DNA from: JBIOWF01 sp044868295
Lineage (GTDB): Bacteria > Actinomycetota > Actinomycetes > Streptosporangiales > Streptosporangiaceae
Direction: 5' to 3'
Assembly: GCA_044868295.1 (NCBI GenBank)
Contig: JBIOWF010000110.1
Coordinates: forward strand, 1-36,803
Length of the DNA: 36,803 nucleotides
Below the pieces are notes generated by a model that worked only from the letters and a program-made list of their open reading frames with translations, did no database searches and was not told where the DNA came from. Positions 16,660-26,100 of the stretch are shown here, one piece after another. Within the stretch, counting starts at the first letter, position 1. Each line of letters opens with the position of its first letter. The translations under genes were made by a program, and so were the position numbers.

Positions 16660-18747
16660 ATGCAGGAGCTCCGTCTCGTCGCGGTAAGTGAGGACGGTAC
16701 GTATCTCGTCCTGGCCACGGCCGGGCGGGGTACACGGTTCACGCTTCCCGTCGACGACCGGCTCCGTGCTGCCGTCCGCGGCAACTTCTCCCGTCTCGGC
16801 CAGTACGAGATCGAAGTGGAGAGTCCGTTGCGCCCCAAGGAGATCCAGGCTCGTATCCGCGCCGGCGAGACGGCGGAGGAGATCGCCGCCACCGCCGGCA
16901 TCCCGGTGGAACGCGTCCGCTGGTTCGAGGGCCCCGTGCTCCAGGAGCGCGAGTACATGGCGCAACAGGCCCAGCGTGTCGCCGTACGCCTGCCCGGTGA
17001 GAACACGCCCGGACCGACGCTCGGTGAGCTGGTCGCGGAACGGCTGACGCGGCGCGGCGTTCCCGCCGACGAGATCGACTGGGATTCCTGCAAGCGCGAC
17101 GACAACCTGTGGCGGGTGCGGCTGGGCTTCGTCTGGAACGGCCACACCCGGAACGCGGAGTGGCTTTTCGACCCGAGACGCCGCCACATCACGCCCGGCG
17201 ACGACGAGGCCATGCGCCTGTCCGCGGCCGAGTACGTCGAGCCCGCACGTGAGGACAACACGACGGTCCGCCCGTTCGTGCCCCGCCTCGCGCCCAAGCT
17301 CGCGCCGGTTCCGTCGCTGCCCGCCGTTCCCGTCGCGGTCCGGCAGGAGCCACCGGCCCGCGCGGAGCCGGAACACGGCTTCCCGCCTGTACGGCACGAG
17401 CCGCCCGGCCGAGCCGAGCCCGAACACCGGGAGTACGAGGAGCCCGTGCCCCCGGCGGCGGCAGCGGCCACCCACCGGCCCGAGCCGGCCCCACCCGGCC
17501 AGGGAACCACGATCGTCCGCCCCGAGCCGGCCCCGGCCCCTGTGGTCAATCTGCCCGAGCCCACCCCGCATCGCGTCGTCAACGTCCCAGAGCCTGCCCC
17601 GCACCCCGCCGCCGCGCGTCCCGAGCCTCAATGGCAGGTCCCAGCCGCGTCACACTCCGCGGCGCCCACTGCCGCGGCTCGTCCCGCGTCCCAGCCCCCC
17701 GTGCCCGCACTCGCGGCCTCGACAGGATCCGCGTCCCCGGCCGGTACGGCGGAGCCGAGCTCCACACCGGCCGCAGCGGCGGTCTCAGCGGAGCCGGGCC
17801 GGCGCGTGGGAGCACAGGCCATCGCATCCGAGGCCCCCACAGTGGATCGGCCTGCCGCCGCCAAGGCGGAAGCCATCGCGGCCACACCAACCCTTGCGAA
17901 CGCCGTTTCCGCCACGCCCGGTCAGCCTGACGCCGTTTCCGCCACGCCCGGTCAGCCTGACGCCGTTTCGGCCACACCTGCGCAGCCGGTGGCGCCGAGC
18001 GTGCCGGGCACGGGAAAGATCACCGTGGCCGACGCGGCCGCGGAGTCCACAGCCCCGGCCGTGGAGGCCGCCGATCTCGCCACGCGCGCCGCCGGACGGG
18101 ACGCCGTCCCGGGCACGGACGCCGCCGAACCAGAGGCCGCGCCGACGCCCACTGCGGCTCTCGCGGCAGCGAAGGGATCCGCCACCGAGCAGGATGCCGC
18201 CGTCCGCGAGGCGGACACGGCACGTACCGCCGAACCAGACGCGGCGCGGGCAACCGTTACGGCCCCCGTGGCGGCGAAGGGATCTGCCGCCGAGCACGCC
18301 GACACGGTCCCGTCGGCGTCCAAGACGGCCGACACGAAGCCCGACAAGCAGGGCGAGCCTGCGGCCAAGTCCCAGGTGGAGGGCCTCGACGCCGCCGTAG
18401 CGGAGCCGATCGAGGAGGCTGCAGCCGTACCCGAGGCGATCGAGGAGGCGGTAGCCGTACCGGCCGCGAGGGTCAGCGAAGAGGCAGGCTCGCAGAGTGC
18501 CGCGCCTGAACCCGCCCCGGCCATGGCGGCGGCCGCGGGGGCCGCGCCGGGCGCGGAAACCGCTCCAGAGGCGAGCGCCGAAGGCCCGAAGGACACCGCC
18601 AAGACCGCGGGCAAGGACGCGAAGCCTGAGCCACCCGCTCCGCCGACGCCCAAGCCGGCACCCACTCGTCCGCGCAAGTCACGTGGGCGCCGCGCGTCGG
18701 TGCCGACCTGGGACGAGATCATGTTCGGCGCACGAAAGCAGGAGTAA
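16660..18747 (+). CDS. sepH: Septation protein SepH (DUF3071), with a greatly extended Ala/Pro-rich tail
   Basis: SepH binds FtsZ and stimulates its assembly during sporulation septation and growth in actinobacteria. Residues 1 to about 165 form the conserved DUF3071 region: MQELRLVAVSEDGTYLVLAT, then a helix-turn-helix-like stretch (TAEEIAATAGIPVERVRWFE), and WRVRLGFVWNGHTRNAEWLF. The far C terminus keeps RRASVPTWDEIMFG, also typical. Between them lie roughly 480 residues of low-complexity Ala/Pro/Glu sequence including 30-bp repeats. Total length is 695 aa, about twice the Streptomyces protein as I recall it. The start ATG has GAAGGGACTCGC upstream, and the in-frame upstream reading to 16489 lacks family similarity. 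A short hairpin with TTCTT follows the stop. Confidence 0.93.
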   Translation: MQELRLVAVSEDGTYLVLATAGRGTRFTLPVDDRLRAAVRGNFSRLGQYEIEVESPLRPKEIQARIRAGETAEEIAATAGIPVERVRWFEGPVLQEREYMAQQAQRVAVRLPGENTPGPTLGELVAERLTRRGVPADEIDWDSCKRDDNLWRVRLGFVWNGHTRNAEWLFDPRRRHITPGDDEAMRLSAAEYVEPAREDNTTVRPFVPRLAPKLAPVPSLPAVPVAVRQEPPARAEPEHGFPPVRHEPPGRAEPEHREYEEPVPPAAAAATHRPEPAPPGQGTTIVRPEPAPAPVVNLPEPTPHRVVNVPEPAPHPAAARPEPQWQVPAASHSAAPTAAARPASQPPVPALAASTGSASPAGTAEPSSTPAAAAVSAEPGRRVGAQAIASEAPTVDRPAAAKAEAIAATPTLANAVSATPGQPDAVSATPGQPDAVSATPAQPVAPSVPGTGKITVADAAAESTAPAVEAADLATRAAGRDAVPGTDAAEPEAAPTPTAALAAAKGSATEQDAAVREADTARTAEPDAARATVTAPVAAKGSAAEHADTVPSASKTADTKPDKQGEPAAKSQVEGLDAAVAEPIEEAAAVPEAIEEAVAVPAARVSEEAGSQSAAPEPAPAMAAAAGAAPGAETAPEASAEGPKDTAKTAGKDAKPEPPAPPTPKPAPTRPRKSRGRRASVPTWDEIMFGARKQE
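17902..17991. repeat. 30-bp tandem repeat within sepH
   Basis: Two identical 30-bp units (17902-17931 and 17932-17961) are followed by a diverged third. They encode the ten-residue unit AVSATPGQPD in the disordered part of SepH. Recent identical duplication suggests slippage expansion. Confidence 0.85.
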
Positions 18748-18767
18748 CACCCAGACGACCGGCATCA

Positions 18768-18785
18768 CCCCGGGTCGGGGTTCTT
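18768..18785 (+). terminator. Short hairpin plus T-rich stretch after sepH
   Basis: CCCCG, loop GGT, then CGGGG followed by TTCTT, 21 bp after the sepH stop. The stem is short but pure GC. The remaining 147 bp to the convergent PH-domain gene (18786-18932) show nothing else. Confidence 0.5.
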
Positions 18786-18932
18786 CGCCTCGCCCCCCTT
18801 GCTCGTCTTACGCGCCGCTGCGCAGGTCGGTCCGCGGAATGTGCGAGCAGGGCTTGACCCGGCCGGACGTCTCGGGCTTGACCTCCGCACGCCGTCTTGC
18901 CCACCCCGGGCATGGCCTCCTCACGCTGTGCG

Positions 18933-20627
18933 CTACTCCCCCTCGGGCCTGGCCTCTTCAGGCCTGTGCTCCGCAGGCCGGTCTTCGTCGGGTCCGGAGA
19001 TGAGAAATGGGGCGAGCCAGGTGGGGGTGACCTCGGCGGCGAACCGGACGCCCTGGGTCTCACCCGCGTCGACCGCCGCGTAGCCGCCGCTGCCGGCGCC
19101 GACCCCGGCGATCACTGTCAGCAGGCCGGACGAGCGCTGGAACCACGTCTGTCGCAGCGTCCAGCCCACCACGGCGCGTCGCTCGACGACCGCCTGTGCG
19201 CGGCGCAGGGATCCGGAGCGTACCGACAGCCGGGTGCCGTCATAGGCATGGCCGAGTGAGCGGTAGCGGTCGAGCCCCAGGGGGATCCCCAGCACGGCGA
19301 GCATGAGAGCGGCGAACGCGGCGACGTCCCAGTCGAGCGCAACGGCCACGGCGGCGACGGCCAACCAGGGCGCGACGGCGCGGAAGAGCCTTCTGCGGCG
19401 GGCCTGCCGAGGATGCGCGCGCAGCGGTGTGGTGAACCCGCCGATGACCTCGGCGGCGACCCTCAGAGCGTACGGTCTGGGCGTCACCGGCAGCAGCTGA
19501 CCGCGCGTCTCGGAGTCGCCGAGGCCCGTGACGACGGCCCACAGCCGCACGAGACCGGCCCAGCGCTCGATGAGCCCGTCCGCCAGCTCGTATCCGCGGA
19601 CGCGGCGGCGCTCCAGCGACACGACGCGGCGCGTGATCAGGCCGCGTTCCGCGATCAGGTATCCGTCGCGGGATCGCAGGGTGAAGCCCCAGTTGAAGAT
19701 CGCGTACATGAGCCCGCCGACGACAGGCATCGCCAGCACGAGGAGCACCGCGGCCGCCACCAGCAGGGAGGGGCGCTCCCACACCCACTCTCCCGCCCGC
19801 CAGGCCGAACGCTCGCTGAAGCCGAGCTCCCTGCCCCACTGGAAGATCAGGCCGACCGCGCCCGCCACCAGGGCGAACGGGGTGAGCAGGTACGCGCCGG
19901 ACAGCGGCCCGAACCGGAGCCAGGAAGGCGGCACCCGCGCGTGGACATGCTCGTCCACATGCTCGTCCACATGCTCGTCCACTGAGGGGCTCACCGGACC
20001 CTCCTCGACGGCTCCGGCGGACTCCGGACGGCGGCTCAGCAGCAGGACGCGGAGCCGCTCGGCCTCCTCGATCGTGATCGCGTCGAGCTCGCCCTCCTGC
20101 TTCTCTCCACCGGCACCTGTATCGATCTTGAGTACGACGAGCCCGAGAAGCTTGTGGAGGGGTGGTGTGCTGATGTCCACGCCGCGGATCCGTTCCAGCG
20201 GGATCGTCCGGACGGAGCGGCTGATGAACGAGCGGCTCAGCTCCAGCCGGTCCCCTGCGATCCGGTAGGTGAACGTGGCCCACCTGGCGATCGCGTAGAT
20301 CACGGAGCCGACGACCCCGAACGCGGCCCAGCCGAAGGACCTGGGCGAGAATCCACCCGCCACCAGCACTCCGGCCAGCGGCAGGAGCAGCGAGGGCAGC
20401 ATCCGGATGGGGTCGATCAGCAGCACCCGCGGGCTCAACCGTTCGGCAGCCTGCGCGGGCGGCTGCCATCCCGCGTGCGGAGGCTGCGCCGTCCCCGGAG
20501 GAACGGCCGGCGGAAGGGTCCCCGCGTCGGGCGGCCGTGCCGGGCCGGACCGGGGTACCCCTGCCTCGGGCGGCTGCGCCGGGCCGGGCATGGAGGGCTT
20601 GGCGGGGTCGGAGGCGGGATCGGTCAT
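18933..20627 (-). CDS. Large PH-domain (bPH2/YdbT-like) membrane protein
   Basis: A 564-aa membrane protein of the YdbT type, with repeated bacterial pleckstrin-homology-like bPH2 domains each following transmembrane pairs. A Pro-rich N terminus (about 1-65) precedes TM spans near LLPLAGVLVAGGF and the first bPH2 block (TYRIAGDRLELSRSFISR, then IPLERIRGVDIS). The second block is GFTLRSRDGYLIAERGLITRRVVSLERRRV and the third is GTRLSVRSGSLRRAQAVVERRAVVGWTLRQ. The function of this family is not established; links to envelope homeostasis or peptide resistance have been proposed for relatives. The linker has a 12-bp tandem repeat (DEHV units). The start ATG overlaps the upstream gene's stop by four bases (ATGA), so the two are translationally coupled. 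Confidence 0.88.
   Translation of the reverse strand: MTDPASDPAKPSMPGPAQPPEAGVPRSGPARPPDAGTLPPAVPPGTAQPPHAGWQPPAQAAERLSPRVLLIDPIRMLPSLLLPLAGVLVAGGFSPRSFGWAAFGVVGSVIYAIARWATFTYRIAGDRLELSRSFISRSVRTIPLERIRGVDISTPPLHKLLGLVVLKIDTGAGGEKQEGELDAITIEEAERLRVLLLSRRPESAGAVEEGPVSPSVDEHVDEHVDEHVHARVPPSWLRFGPLSGAYLLTPFALVAGAVGLIFQWGRELGFSERSAWRAGEWVWERPSLLVAAAVLLVLAMPVVGGLMYAIFNWGFTLRSRDGYLIAERGLITRRVVSLERRRVRGYELADGLIERWAGLVRLWAVVTGLGDSETRGQLLPVTPRPYALRVAAEVIGGFTTPLRAHPRQARRRRLFRAVAPWLAVAAVAVALDWDVAAFAALMLAVLGIPLGLDRYRSLGHAYDGTRLSVRSGSLRRAQAVVERRAVVGWTLRQTWFQRSSGLLTVIAGVGAGSGGYAAVDAGETQGVRFAAEVTPTWLAPFLISGPDEDRPAEHRPEEARPEGE
19946..19981. repeat. 12-bp tandem repeat, three copies, in the PH-domain protein linker
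   Basis: Three copies of CATGCTCGTCCA encode repeated DEHV on the minus strand, between the first and second bPH2 blocks. Confidence 0.85.
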
Positions 20628-21127
20628 GTCGCGTCGTCCCTCAACTCCTGGGCACGGTGGGCCAGCTCCTCGGCGAGACGCGCGGCCACCTCGTAGTCCA
20701 GGCCCTTGATCGTCGAGGATCCGGCATAGGACGCGGTGCGGATCTCCACGGTGGCGAGACGGAGCATCCGCTCGAACCAGCCCTGCGCCTTGTCGACGGT
20801 CTGGATCCGGCTGACCGGCACGAACACCCATTCCCTGCTCAGCCAGCCGGAACGGGCATAGAGCACGTCCCCCGACAGCTCCCAGCGATGTACGGCATAG
20901 CGCCAAAGAGGTTCGACGATCACGAACGGAAGCATCAGGAGCGCGACGGCGGCGGGCAGCCACCAGGTGTGGTCCGACAGCCAGCCGGGCACCCACGCCC
21001 AGCCGCTCGCCCCGATCCAGTACGCGGCCAGGATCGACCCTCCGACCATGAACACCGACCCCACCAGGGCCTCGAGCACCCACATCGTGATGGCACGCCG
21101 CGAAACAGGATGAGCCGGATCACGCAA
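20624..21127 (-). CDS. Small PH-domain (bPH2/YdbS-like) membrane protein
   Basis: A 167-aa YdbS-type protein with two N-terminal transmembrane spans (about LEALVGSVFMVGGSILAAYWIG and WWLPAAVALLMLPFVIVEPLW). One bPH2 domain follows (YAVHRWELSGDVLYARSGWL, FVPVSRIQTVDKAQGWFERM, LATVEIRTASYAGSSTIKGL). YdbS and YdbT homologues occur as adjacent pairs in many Gram-positive bacteria and probably form a membrane complex; that is inference. I chose the TTG at 21127, four bases after GGGAGG. An in-frame GTG at 21139 is the alternative. The stop overlaps the start of the larger partner. Confidence 0.87.
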   Translation of the reverse strand: MRDPAHPVSRRAITMWVLEALVGSVFMVGGSILAAYWIGASGWAWVPGWLSDHTWWLPAAVALLMLPFVIVEPLWRYAVHRWELSGDVLYARSGWLSREWVFVPVSRIQTVDKAQGWFERMLRLATVEIRTASYAGSSTIKGLDYEVAARLAEELAHRAQELRDDAT

Positions 21128-21151
21128 AGGACCTCCCACGTCCCCACACTA

Positions 21152-21190
21152 AGCGCCATCAGTGATCTGTCAGCGGCTGATACCGGCGCT
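21152..21190. promoter_or_regulatory. Dyad in the divergent promoter between the PH-domain pair and the ABC exporter
   Basis: AGCGCCATCAG (21152-21162) faces CTGAT (21177-21181) and GGCGCT (21185-21190). It forms an interrupted inverted repeat in the region between the two divergent operons (21128-21251). It could be an operator shared by both sides or a leader hairpin. Confidence 0.35.
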
Positions 21191-21251
21191 CAGCCAATTG
21201 TCAGTCCCTTGGAGGAAGGTGGTGTCCACACGGACAAGGGAGAAGAGACTG

Positions 21252-22202
21252 ATGGGATACGCGATCCAGGCGGAGGGACTGGCCAAGCACTACGGCGAGA
21301 CCAAAGCCCTCGACGGAGTGGATCTGGAGGTGCCCCAGGGGCGCCTCCTGGGCGTCCTCGGGCCAAACGGAGCGGGGAAGACCACCGCGGTCCGCATCCT
21401 CGCGACGCTGCTGCGGCCGGATGCCGGGCGAGCCCAGGTGGGCGGGTTCGACGTGGTCACCCAAGCCCACCAGGTGCGGTCGCTGATCGGGCTGACGGGG
21501 CAGTACGCGGCGGTCGACGAGGCACTGACCGGCGTGGAGAACCTTGTGATGATCGGCCGTCTGCTCGACCTCTCCAGGAAAGAAGCCAGGCGGCGGGCGG
21601 ACGAGCTGCTGGACAGGTTCGACCTTACCGAGGCGGGCGGCCGGGCCACGAAGACCTACTCGGGCGGGATGCGCCGCCGACTGGACCTCGCCGCGAGCCT
21701 CGTCGGACGGCCCCAGGTGCTGTTCCTGGACGAGCCGACGACGGGTCTCGACCCGCGCAGCCGCACAGAGCTGTGGGGCGTCGTCCGCGGCCTGCAGAGC
21801 GACGGGGTGACGGTTCTCCTCACCACTCAATACCTGGAGGAGGCCGACCAGCTCGCCGACGACATCGTGGTGTTCGACCACGGCAAGGTCATCGCGACCG
21901 GCACCTCCGACGAGCTCAAGGCGACCACCGGCGCTCAGGTGCTGGAGGTCAGGCCCATGCAGGCGGCCCACCTCGACCTGGTCGCCCAGGTGGTGACCGA
22001 CCTCCTCGGCGCCGCTCCGGAGATCGCGGGCGGCCTGGTGACTGCCGGCGTGCGGGACCCCGCAGTGGTGCCGTCCATCGTGCGCCGGCTGGACGACCTC
22101 GGTGTGGTCGCGAGCGAGCTGTCCCTGCGCAAGTCCAGCCTCGACGAGGTCTTCCTGGCCCTCACCGGGCATCGCGCCGAGGACAAGGAGATCGCGGCGT
22201 GA
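21252..22202 (+). CDS. DrrA-type ABC transporter ATP-binding protein
   Basis: A 316-aa ATPase of an ABC exporter resembling the daunorubicin-resistance DrrA family. Walker A is GPNGAGKTT, the Q-loop lies near LIGLTGQYAAVDEALTG, the signature is YSGGMRRRLDLAASL, Walker B is VLFLDEPTTGLDPRS, and the H-loop motif is LLTTQYLEEADQLAD. The C-terminal region (about 220-316) is typical of DrrA-like proteins. The ATG at 21252 follows GGGAGAAGAGACTG; the upstream in-frame reading is not needed. Its stop overlaps the GTG of a 60-codon ORF (GTGA), which itself overlaps the permease start. The substrate is unknown; natural product or lipid export is an inference from the family. Confidence 0.94.
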   Translation: MGYAIQAEGLAKHYGETKALDGVDLEVPQGRLLGVLGPNGAGKTTAVRILATLLRPDAGRAQVGGFDVVTQAHQVRSLIGLTGQYAAVDEALTGVENLVMIGRLLDLSRKEARRRADELLDRFDLTEAGGRATKTYSGGMRRRLDLAASLVGRPQVLFLDEPTTGLDPRSRTELWGVVRGLQSDGVTVLLTTQYLEEADQLADDIVVFDHGKVIATGTSDELKATTGAQVLEVRPMQAAHLDLVAQVVTDLLGAAPEIAGGLVTAGVRDPAVVPSIVRRLDDLGVVASELSLRKSSLDEVFLALTGHRAEDKEIAA

Positions 22203-22381
22203 ACGAGCGGACCAGGCAACACGACACGGACGCGCACACCCGGCACTGCGGGAACACCCAAATGCCAAACGACGGAAACACGCGCACGCGGCACGTCGGC
22301 GAGAGAGCACGGCGACGCCCCTTTGGGCTGACGGACGGGCACAGGGCTCCGGGCGAGCCTGGAGACGAGGAGAAGGCATGA
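22199..22381 (+). CDS. Candidate 60-aa ORF coupled between the exporter ATPase and permease
   Basis: A GTG-initiated reading starts inside the ATPase stop (GTGA) and ends in a TGA that overlaps the permease ATG (ATGA), so it tiles the whole 175-bp gap exactly. The predicted 60-aa product starts MNERTRQHDTDAHTRHCG and is very hydrophilic, rich in Arg, His, Asp, Thr and Gly. It has one cysteine and no hydrophobic segment. A Shine-Dalgarno for the GTG (ACAAGGAG) lies inside the ATPase gene. No family is recognised. It may be a real small protein, a translation-coupling leader for the permease, or a fortuitous reading frame in GC-rich DNA. Confidence 0.4.
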   Translation: MNERTRQHDTDAHTRHCGNTQMPNDGNTRTRHVGERARRRPFGLTDGHRAPGEPGDEEKA

Positions 22382-23190
22382 CAACGCTCACGCAGACCGC
22401 GCCGGCGGTCGTCGTTCCGCCGCGCGTAGGCCTCACGGCCACGCTGCGCCACACCCTGACCCTGGCGTGGCGAAGCCTCGTCCAGATCAAGCACAACCCC
22501 ATGGAGCTGCTCGACCTCAGCGTTCAGCCGATCATGTTCCTGCTGCTCTTCACGTACGTGTTCGGCGGCGCCATCGCCGGCTCCACGGGTGAGTACCTCC
22601 AGTTCTCGCTGCCGGGCCTCGTCGCGCAGAACATGCTCTTCGCCACGCTCACCACGGCGATCGGGCTGAACACCGACATCACCAAGGGTGTGTTCGACCG
22701 GCTGCGCAGCCTGCCCATCGCGCGGTCCGCGCCGCTGGCCGGGCGGATCATCGCGGACACGCTCAAGCAGGTGTGGGCGTTCGCGCTGTTCCTCGGGCTG
22801 GGCATCGTCCTCGGTTTCCGGGTCCAGACGAGCGTGGTGGGAGTGCTCGGCGCTCTCGCGCTGCTGCTCACCTTCGCCCTGGCACTGTCCTGGATGTCGG
22901 TGCTGATCGGGCTCAAGGCGTCCGACCCGGAGAAGGTGCAGATCTTCGCGTTCTCGCTGATGATGCCGATCACATTCACGTCCAACGCCTTCGTCCCGGC
23001 CGACACGATGCCGGGCTGGCTGCAGAAATGGGTCGAGATCAACCCGGTCACCCACCTGGCCGACGCGGTGCGGGGCCTGCTCAGCGGCGGCCCCGTCGCG
23101 TCGAACGCGGCCGTCTCCCTGCTGTGGGCCGCCGGTCTGGCGCTGGTCTTCGCCCCACTGTCGATCAGAGCCTTCCGCAACAGAACCTGA
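22378..23190 (+). CDS. DrrB-type ABC-2 exporter permease
   Basis: A 270-aa ABC-2 membrane component with about six transmembrane spans. It contains family-typical stretches: LAWRSLVQIKHNPMELLDL, QPIMFLLLFTYVFGGAI, GVFDRLRSLPIARSAPLAGR, and PITFTSNAFVPADTMPGWLQ then INPVTHLADAVRGLL. The start ATG is preceded by GACGAGGAGAAGGC. It forms the exporter with the upstream ATPase. Unusually for DrrAB pairs the two genes are separated by 175 bp, filled by a coupled ORF. It converges on the AfsR-like regulator with only 9 bp between stops. Confidence 0.93.
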   Translation: MTTLTQTAPAVVVPPRVGLTATLRHTLTLAWRSLVQIKHNPMELLDLSVQPIMFLLLFTYVFGGAIAGSTGEYLQFSLPGLVAQNMLFATLTTAIGLNTDITKGVFDRLRSLPIARSAPLAGRIIADTLKQVWAFALFLGLGIVLGFRVQTSVVGVLGALALLLTFALALSWMSVLIGLKASDPEKVQIFAFSLMMPITFTSNAFVPADTMPGWLQKWVEINPVTHLADAVRGLLSGGPVASNAAVSLLWAAGLALVFAPLSIRAFRNRT

Positions 23191-23199
23191 GGAGCCGGA

Positions 23200-26100
23200 T
23201 CAGGACAGGTAGTCACCGGCGAGGGCGAGCATCTCGTCGCGAGGCATGAAACGGCCGCGCTCGTGGCACCGGGAGAACTCTTCCGGACCGAGCGCGGCCC
23301 TGGCGTTTCCGGTGATCCGTACGTGGTCGAATCCGGCCACTTCGTCGATGCCCCGCATCGCCGCGGCTCCCCCGAGAAGAGCGGCCGACCTCTCCGCCTC
23401 GCCCTCCAGGAGCGCCAGCCCGGCCATCGCGATCAGCGCGTGCCCGAGGATCGGACCGTCCTGCGAGTCGACGGCCAGGGCGAGCGCATCCCGGTGCAGC
23501 CTGCGGGAGCGGGCCCGGTCGCCCTCCTCCTCGGCGAGCAGGCCGAGGGACGAGTGCAGGGCCGCGCGAAACTGCGGCGGCGAAGATCCATGGGCGTCGA
23601 GCAGGCGCACCGACTCCGTGTAGTGGTCACGGGCGAGGTCCAGGTCACCGTCCTCGCGCGCGAAGTCGCCCCGGATTCTGTACACCTGAGCCTGGCCGGC
23701 CCGGTCATCTCCACCCAGACATATGCGAAGCGCCTCGTCGAGAGCCGCCTCGGCCGCCACGCGGTCGCCGGTGGCGTTGTGCGCGATCGCGAGGGAGCTC
23801 CGCATGTACGGAGTTTCCTCGGTGGCGCCGATCTCGTCGACGAACGCGACAGCTTCCCGCATGACCGAGATCGCCTCGTCGTTCTTCCCACGCATGGTGC
23901 TCACCTCGGCCAGCGCCGCCAGCGAGTTCGCGATGCCCCAGCGGTCCCCCACCGAGCGGTAACCGTCGAGCGCGATCCGTGCCTCCGCCTCCCCCTCCGA
24001 GACCATGCCGTTGTTGACGTGCACATGACCACGGAACAGGTGACCGGACGCGACCAGCCACGGATCGGGGTCTGCGATCAGATCGTCGAAGAGGCCCTGG
24101 CCGATCTCCTCCTGGCGGAGGAACAAGTTCAGCACCGGGCCGGCAAGCGCGACCATCGGATGCAACCGGCCGGGACCTCCAGCCCCAGCTACAGGCCCAG
24201 CCCCGGCTACAGCTCTATTTCCGGTTGTGATACCCGCCAGCAGCGTGGCCTCCTGGAGGGCGGCCTTCGCCGCGTCCCAGTCCACGTCGCCGCCCAGGGC
24301 CGCGAGCCCGTATATCGCCAGCGCCACCGCACGCTTGGCAGGGTCGGTGTCGTCAGACGTCATCCGGATCACTTCGGCCGCCTTCGCCGATCCCTCGACG
24401 CGGTGACCGACGAGCCACCAGTACCAGCCGAGGCCGCCGACCAGGCGGAGCGCGACGTCGACCTCGCCCGCGTCGATGGCCCAGCGCAGAGCCGCTGACA
24501 GGTTGTCGTGCTCGGCAGCCAGCCGTGCGAGCCACTCGACCTGGTCTTTCCCGCGCAGCCGAGGATCGGCGGTCTCCGCGAGCTCGGTGAAGAACCGCGC
24601 GTGCGCGAGCCGTACGCATTGGCTCTCGCCCGACTCCGCCAACCGCTCGGCCGCATATACCCGGATCGTCTCAAGCATCAGATAGCGGCCGTCGTCGAAG
24701 ACGACGAGCGACTTGTCCACCAGGCGGCCGAGCACGTCAAGCGTCCACGGCTCCCCGTCCCCCGCCGCTCCGTTGTCCCCCGCCCCGTGGCCCGCCGTTG
24801 AGCCCGCCGTTGGGCCCGTCGTTGAGCCCGCCGTTGGGCCCGTCGTTGGGCCCGTCACGAGACCGAGTGTCCCGGGATCGCGTGAATCCGGATCGTGAAG
24901 CCTCGGTGCGTGTGCACTCGGATCGGGCGCAACCGGTTCGCTTGGCATGGGATCGCGCGGTCCCGGAACGCTGTCGGAAACATGTTCGGCGCCCTCCAGC
25001 GTGGCGCCGCCCGCGAACACCGACAGCCGGGCGGCGAGACGCCGCTCGTCGTCGTCCAGCAGCTCCCAGCTCCAGTCGACCACGGCGCGCAACGTCTGGT
25101 GCCGTGGCAGTGCCGTTCGGCTCCCACCGGTGAGCAGGCGGAAACGGTCGTTGAGACGGTCGGCTATCTGCTCGACGGAGAGCGTCCGCAGTCGTGCGGC
25201 GGCCAGCTCGATCGCCAGCGGCATGCCATCGAGCTCTCGGCAGATGCGCTCGACCACCGGACGTTCACCGTCGACCTGGTATCCCGGCCGGGCGGCCGTG
25301 GCACGGTCGGCGAACAGCCGCACGGCGTGATCGAGGTCGAGCGGGCGTACCGGCCAAAGCATCTCTCCCGTGATTCCGAGCGGCTCGCGGCTGGTGGCCA
25401 GCACGCGTACGCCCGGGCAGTCGGCCAGCAGCCGGTCGGCGAGCACGGCGGCGGCCTCGATGAGATGCTCGCAGTTGTCGAGGACGATCAGCAGGCGGCG
25501 ACCGGACAGCGCGGCGGCCAGGCGGGTCGTGGCGTCGATCTCGAGGGGCGGCGTCTTTCCCCGGCGGGCGGGCACGAGGCCCGCGTCCCGCAGTCCGAGG
25601 GCGTTGAGCACGGTCTGCGCGATCTCGGCGGGGTCGAGCAGCGGTGCGAGCTCGACCAGCCACGCTCCCTGCTCCATGCCGTCGGCGAGCGTCTCGGCGG
25701 ACTCGACCGCGAGCCTCGTCTTTCCCGCACCGCCCGGCCCGAGCAGGGTGACCAGACGATGCTCGGCGAGCAGCTCCCCGGCCCGTGTCACGTCCTTCTC
25801 CCGCCCGACGAAGCTCGTCAGCCGGGCGCGCAGATTTCCCTTGCGTACGGCTTGCGCCGCCGAAATCCGCGTCCGGTCTTCGGGTGCGCGCCATACGGGA
25901 TCGCCGCCGCCTGCCGGCACTACCGGATGGTTCCCAGCTGCCAGCCGTACCGGATCGTCCTCAGGCGCAGGGCGTACCGAACGGTTCTCGGGCGCGGGAC
26001 GTACCGGATCGCGGCGGAGTATGGCGAGGTGTAGCTCGGCGAGCGCGGGTGACGGGTCGACGCCGAGTTGTTCGGCGAAGAGGGCCCGAGCCTCCTCGAA

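Noticed and set aside
20628..21083. N-terminal extension of the large PH-domain protein
   Set aside because: It is an off-frame reading of the small PH-domain gene; the ATGA overlap at 20624-20627 gives a better start.
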